DNA of 9,241 nt from Deltaproteobacteria bacterium (lineage in GTDB: Bacteria > Myxococcota > Polyangia > Polyangiales > B10-G4). Under the pieces are notes generated by a model. That model was not told the origin of the DNA. It searched no databases and saw only the letters and a list, made by a program, of their open reading frames with translations. The position numbers were made by a program, and so were the translations under genes. Positions 6,693-9,241 of this stretch are shown here, in pieces; position 1 is the first letter of the stretch, and each line of letters begins with the position of its first letter. The DNA is taken from contig JAFDCW010000100.1 of the NCBI GenBank assembly GCA_019312705.1, positions 1 through 9,241 of the forward strand. The letters run 5' to 3'.

Positions 6693-8309
6693 ATGAAAAA
6701 CGTCATCGAAGCCATCCAAGCGCTCTACGCGCGGGCCCTCGATGAGGTGCGCGAACGCGTCCTCGAGGGGGACCGGCCAAGCGGAAAAAAACTCAACGAG
6801 GCCCAGCTCGCAGGCCACGGATTGGCGTACCTCGCTACCGAACTCGAGGCGTGTCGGCAGCTTTCGGCCTGGGCCGAGCAAGTTGGCGGCGACCAGGCAG
6901 AGGGCATCGCAAATGCCTACGTCGCCGAGGTGGCTCGGACCCTGGCGGGCGGCATCGACCTGGGCCCCTGCGAAACCGTCAGCCTCGGGGAGTTGGGTCT
7001 CACCGACGACGACGTCGCCAAGACGATCCGCGGGGACGAGGTCCGCGCCTTCATTGCGGAGCACGGAGGGGGGGACGCCTACCTCGACATCGCGCGCCGG
7101 GCCCGCGACGACGGCCAGGCCAATAGAGGCATGGGCGACCCCATGCTCGACGAAGTTCAGAAGCAGTTCGCGAAGTTCGTCGACGCCGAGGTGATCCCCC
7201 TCGCTCAAGACATCCACCGAAAAGACGAGCTGATTCCGATGAAGCTCGTCACCCAGATGAGCGAGCTCGGGGTCTTCGGACTGACGATCCCCGAAGAGTA
7301 CGACGGCCTCGGCATGTCCAAGGTCGCGATGTGCGTCGTAACGGAGGAACTCTCCCGAGGCTACATCGGGGTCGGAAGCCTCGGTACCCGGGCAGAGATC
7401 GCCGCCGAGCTGATCATGGGCGGCGGCACCGAAGAGCAGAAGAAGACCTGGCTGCCGCGCCTCGCTAGCGGCGAGGTGCTCTCGACCGCCGTCTTCACTG
7501 AGCCCAACCACGGTTCGGACCTCGCCCACATCACCACCCGCGCCGACAAGGACGCGGACGGCAGTTACCGCCTCAGCGGCGCCAAGACGTGGATCACCCA
7601 CGCCGTGCGCGCGGACCTGATGACGGTCCTCGCGCGCACCAACCCGGAAGAGCGCGGGTACGCTGGACTGTCGATGTTCTTGGCGGAAAAGACGCGCCTG
7701 TCCCCGGCCCCCGGCGAGGCAGAGTTTGTCGATGAAGGGCTGACGGGCACTGAGATTCCAGTCATCGGCTACCGCGGCATGAAGGAGTACGAACTCTCTT
7801 TCGATGGCTTCACCGTACCCGGGAGCGCCCTCCTCGGCGGCGAGGAGGGGGCGGGGTTCAAGCAGCTGATGCGCACCTTCGAGAGCGCCCGCATCCAGAC
7901 CGCCGCCCGGGGCGTGGGCCTGGCCCAGGCCGCCCTCGACGACGCGATGCTCTACGCCATGGACCGCGCGCAGTTTGGTCGACCGATCTTCGAGTTCCCC
8001 CGGGTTGGCCGGAAGATCGGTCGCATGGTGGCGCGCACGATGGCGGCACGACAGCTCGCCTTCCACGCCGCCCGGCGCAAGGACTCCGGGGACCGCTGCG
8101 ACCTCGAGGCGGGCATGGCGAAGCTGCTCGCGACTCGGGCCGCCTGGGAGGCCGCCGACGCCAACGTGCAGATCCACGGCGGCAATGGCTACGCCGAGGA
8201 GTACACCGCGAGCCGATTGCTCGTGGACGCCCGGGTCCTCTCGATCTTCGAGGGCGCCAACGAGATTCAGGCCCACGTCGTAGCCCGGCGCCTCTTGGAA
8301 AAATCATGA
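6693..8309 (+). CDS. mcd: (2S)-Methylsuccinyl-CoA dehydrogenase, FAD-dependent
   Basis: Oxidises (2S)-methylsuccinyl-CoA to mesaconyl-(C1)-CoA in the ethylmalonyl-CoA pathway, passing electrons presumably to electron-transfer flavoprotein. The 538-residue chain is longer than ordinary acyl-CoA dehydrogenases (about 380-400). An extra α-helical N-terminal region of about 148 residues precedes the dehydrogenase core, as I recall for characterised Mcd enzymes. Core motifs are DELIPM (178-183), GVFGLTIPEEYDGLG (193-207), the flavin/substrate strand VFTEPNHGSDL (267-277), KTWITHA (298-304), GYRGMKEYELSFDGF (359-373), FESARIQTAAR (396-406), DRAQFGRPI (424-432) and QIHGGNGYAEEY (493-504). E520 in SIFEGANEIQ occupies the position of the catalytic glutamate of medium-chain acyl-CoA dehydrogenase. 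The divergent ecm supplies its substrate, and the downstream mch-like gene would take its product. An ordinary short-chain acyl-CoA dehydrogenase is less likely given the extension and neighbours. Confidence 0.92.
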   Translation: MKNVIEAIQALYARALDEVRERVLEGDRPSGKKLNEAQLAGHGLAYLATELEACRQLSAWAEQVGGDQAEGIANAYVAEVARTLAGGIDLGPCETVSLGELGLTDDDVAKTIRGDEVRAFIAEHGGGDAYLDIARRARDDGQANRGMGDPMLDEVQKQFAKFVDAEVIPLAQDIHRKDELIPMKLVTQMSELGVFGLTIPEEYDGLGMSKVAMCVVTEELSRGYIGVGSLGTRAEIAAELIMGGGTEEQKKTWLPRLASGEVLSTAVFTEPNHGSDLAHITTRADKDADGSYRLSGAKTWITHAVRADLMTVLARTNPEERGYAGLSMFLAEKTRLSPAPGEAEFVDEGLTGTEIPVIGYRGMKEYELSFDGFTVPGSALLGGEEGAGFKQLMRTFESARIQTAARGVGLAQAALDDAMLYAMDRAQFGRPIFEFPRVGRKIGRMVARTMAARQLAFHAARRKDSGDRCDLEAGMAKLLATRAAWEAADANVQIHGGNGYAEEYTASRLLVDARVLSIFEGANEIQAHVVARRLLEKS

Positions 8310-8344
8310 CGATGGGCGATGCCCTCTACGCGGAGAAATCATGA
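8306..8344 (+). CDS. Possible 12-codon mini-cistron (MTMGDALYAEKS) bridging mcd and mch
   Basis: The ATG at 8306-8308 overlaps the mcd stop (ATGA). Twelve codons later the TGA at 8342-8344 overlaps the mch start (ATGA). Its last three residues (EKS) equal the last three of Mcd, and its first residues (MT....LY) resemble the start of Mch (MTTRKPLY), as expected from the 35-bp duplication. The start has only a weak GGA upstream. It is probably not a functional peptide, but it could pass terminating ribosomes from mcd to mch by two successive stop-start events. Translation is unproven. Confidence 0.3.
   Translation: MTMGDALYAEKS
8332..8335 (+). promoter_or_regulatory. Ribosome-binding site of the mch-like gene
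   Basis: GGAG lies 5 nt before the ATG at 8341 and is stronger than the sequence preceding the mini-ORF ATG at 8306. It fixes the gene start at M-T-T-R-K-P-L-Y and lies inside the first copy of the 35-bp duplication. Confidence 0.7.
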
Positions 8345-9241
8345 CGACGCGCAAACCCCTCTATGGGCGGAAGCTCGACGACTTCGAGGTCGGGGCGACC
8401 TACGTGCACCCCTGGGAGGTCACCGTCGATGGCGGCACCCTCGCCCTCTTTCAGGCATCGTTCCTCGATGCGACGCCGACCTACGCGTCGGACGCCTTCG
8501 CGAGGCAGCTCGGTCTGAAAGCCCGGCCGGTGCATCCGCTCCTGCTGCTCAACCTGGGCTTGTCGTTTTCGGTCCACGACGTGTCCGAACAGGCCATCGC
8601 CCACCTCGCCTACATCGACGTGCGCTTCCCGAACGCCTGCGAAGTCGGCGATACCGTCACGGCGGCGTCGACGGTCTTGGGCAAGAAGCTGTCATCGAAG
8701 GGCGACAAGGGCGTCGTGCACGTCGTGACCGTCGTCAGCAACCAGGCCGGCGCCCCGGTGTGTACCTTCGAGCGCAAGGCCCTGGTCCGCGCCGGGGCCG
8801 TCGTCGGGCGCCCGGTGGACCGGCCGACCCACGCCTCCGCCCCGGACCTCGGCGACATCCCGCGGCTGCCCGAAGCGATGCGCGGTGGCCTCGGCGAGCG
8901 CCCCGTACGCCGCGGCGGCTTCGCCGGCTTCTTCGAGGACTTCGCCGAGAACGACGTGCTCTGCCACCAGGTGGGCAAGACCGTCGGCGAGTCCGAGCAC
9001 ATGCAGCTCACCCTGCTGATGCGTAACAGCCACCCCATCCACTTCGATGAGGTCTACTGCACCGAGGGCAATAGCTTCACCGGCACCCGGGTCGTCTACG
9101 GCGGCCTGGTCTTCGGCTTCGTTGCGAACCTTGCGAGCCGGGACGTTTCCGGAAACGTCATCTGGGACCTGGGCTACGACGCAGGCGCCCACCCGGCGGG
9201 GGTCGTCGCCGGCGATACCCTCTTCGCCGCGTCCAAGGTGC
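8341..9241 (+). CDS. mch: Mesaconyl-CoA hydratase-like MaoC-family protein, 3' end outside window
   Basis: Translating from 8341 gives 300 uninterrupted residues running to the window edge, so the C-terminus is missing. Two hot-dog (MaoC-like) domains are visible at about 8-155 and from about 196. The second carries N-S-H-P-I-H-F-D (229-236), matching the hydratase-2 D-x-N-P-x-H motif with the catalytic histidine H234 kept and the usual aspartate replaced by N229. From memory, mesaconyl-CoA hydratases also have asparagine there (Q-N-T-A-x-V-H-F). RVVYGG (250-255) and AGDTLFAASKV (290-300) complete the domain. The first domain has only a degenerate D-A-T-P-T-Y (43-48). Mch hydrates mesaconyl-CoA to (2R,3S)-β-methylmalyl-CoA, and its position after mcd supports that role. 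Characterised Mch is about 340 residues, so perhaps 40 are missing. The alternative is another two-domain MaoC enoyl-CoA hydratase. Confidence 0.8.
   Translation, partial: MTTRKPLYGRKLDDFEVGATYVHPWEVTVDGGTLALFQASFLDATPTYASDAFARQLGLKARPVHPLLLLNLGLSFSVHDVSEQAIAHLAYIDVRFPNACEVGDTVTAASTVLGKKLSSKGDKGVVHVVTVVSNQAGAPVCTFERKALVRAGAVVGRPVDRPTHASAPDLGDIPRLPEAMRGGLGERPVRRGGFAGFFEDFAENDVLCHQVGKTVGESEHMQLTLLMRNSHPIHFDEVYCTEGNSFTGTRVVYGGLVFGFVANLASRDVSGNVIWDLGYDAGAHPAGVVAGDTLFAASKV
9142..9159. repeat. Perfect 18-bp palindrome inside the mch-like gene
   Basis: GACGTTTCCGGAAACGTC equals its own reverse complement over all 18 bases and has no spacer. It encodes D-V-S-G-N-V (272-277) in a loop-like part of the second hot-dog domain. 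A perfect palindrome this long is expected by chance well under once in a window of this size. A related half-site, ATGTTTCCG against ACGTTTCCG, occurs on the minus strand in the ecm leader (6590 down to 6582). Function unknown; it may be coincidence or an intragenic protein-binding site. Confidence 0.35.

Larger units (their letters stand above)
8301..8370 (+). repeat. Degenerate 35-bp tandem duplication at the mcd-mch junction
   Basis: Copy 1 (8301-8335) and copy 2 (8336-8370) share an exact 12-mer, AAATCATGACGA (8301-8312 and 8336-8347), and an exact CCCTCTA at the same offset (8322-8328 and 8357-8363). By my alignment 26 of 35 positions match. Each copy covers the end-of-gene/start-of-gene sequence, so each contains an ATGA overlap. 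Because 35 is not a multiple of three, the copies lie in different frames. The repeat looks like an old duplication that inserted a spacer between the two genes. Confidence 0.65.

Noticed and set aside
6645..8276. 543-codon open frame on the minus strand opposite mcd
   Set aside because: It mirrors the codon structure of mcd in a GC-rich genome. The translation is rich in H, G, R, V and E with no domain motif, while the plus-strand frame has full acyl-CoA dehydrogenase motifs and a good ribosome-binding site.
8319..9026. 235-codon plus-strand open frame near the right edge
   Set aside because: It is out of frame with the MaoC-family gene starting at 8341, which stays open to the window end and has hot-dog domain motifs and a Shine-Dalgarno.
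1..9241. CRISPR array, tRNA, rRNA, insertion-sequence transposase, toxin-antitoxin or phage defence genes
   Set aside because: No regularly spaced direct repeats, no cloverleaf-like segment in the short gaps and no transposase or defence-type domains; nearly all of the window is accounted for by metabolic and envelope genes.

Overview
The window is a GC-rich, densely coding bacterial segment. It most likely comes from a diderm (Gram-negative-type) organism, because one gene encodes a signal-peptide-bearing protein with outer-membrane β-barrel features. The lineage cannot be fixed from this sequence. Ethylmalonyl-CoA pathway genes are known from Alphaproteobacteria and Actinobacteria, among others. 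The outer-membrane protein and a REP-like palindrome fit a proteobacterial or deltaproteobacterial/Myxococcota-like source better, but that is inference.

Left part (1-3556, plus strand): four closely spaced genes. They are a PGM1-type ATP-grasp carboxylate-amine/peptide ligase whose 5' end probably lies outside the window, a zinc hydrolase of the succinylglutamate desuccinylase/aspartoacylase (AstE/AspA) family, a secreted probable β-barrel outer-membrane protein, and a small ArsC/Spx-fold protein. The first three are separated by only 10 and 15 nt and look like an operon of unknown function. Side by side are an enzyme that makes an amide bond and one of a family that hydrolyses N-acyl amino acids. 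A nearly perfect 32-bp REP-like palindrome fills the 47-nt gap that separates this block from the convergent meaB gene.

Right part (3604-9241): a divergent pair of transcription units for the ethylmalonyl-CoA pathway of acetyl-CoA assimilation. On the minus strand, ethylmalonyl-CoA mutase (ecm) is followed after 3 nt by its presumed G-protein chaperone MeaB. On the plus strand, methylsuccinyl-CoA dehydrogenase (mcd) is followed by a two-hot-dog-domain mesaconyl-CoA hydratase-like gene (mch), which runs off the right edge. Together they would convert (2R)-ethylmalonyl-CoA to (2S)-methylsuccinyl-CoA, then mesaconyl-CoA, then β-methylmalyl-CoA. The other steps (crotonyl-CoA carboxylase/reductase, epimerase, methylmalyl-CoA lyase) are not in the window. 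The 122-nt divergent spacer (6571-6692) should hold both promoters.

The most unusual local structure is at the mcd-mch junction. A degenerate 35-bp tandem duplication there creates a 12-codon mini-ORF whose start overlaps the mcd stop (ATGA) and whose stop overlaps the mch start (ATGA).
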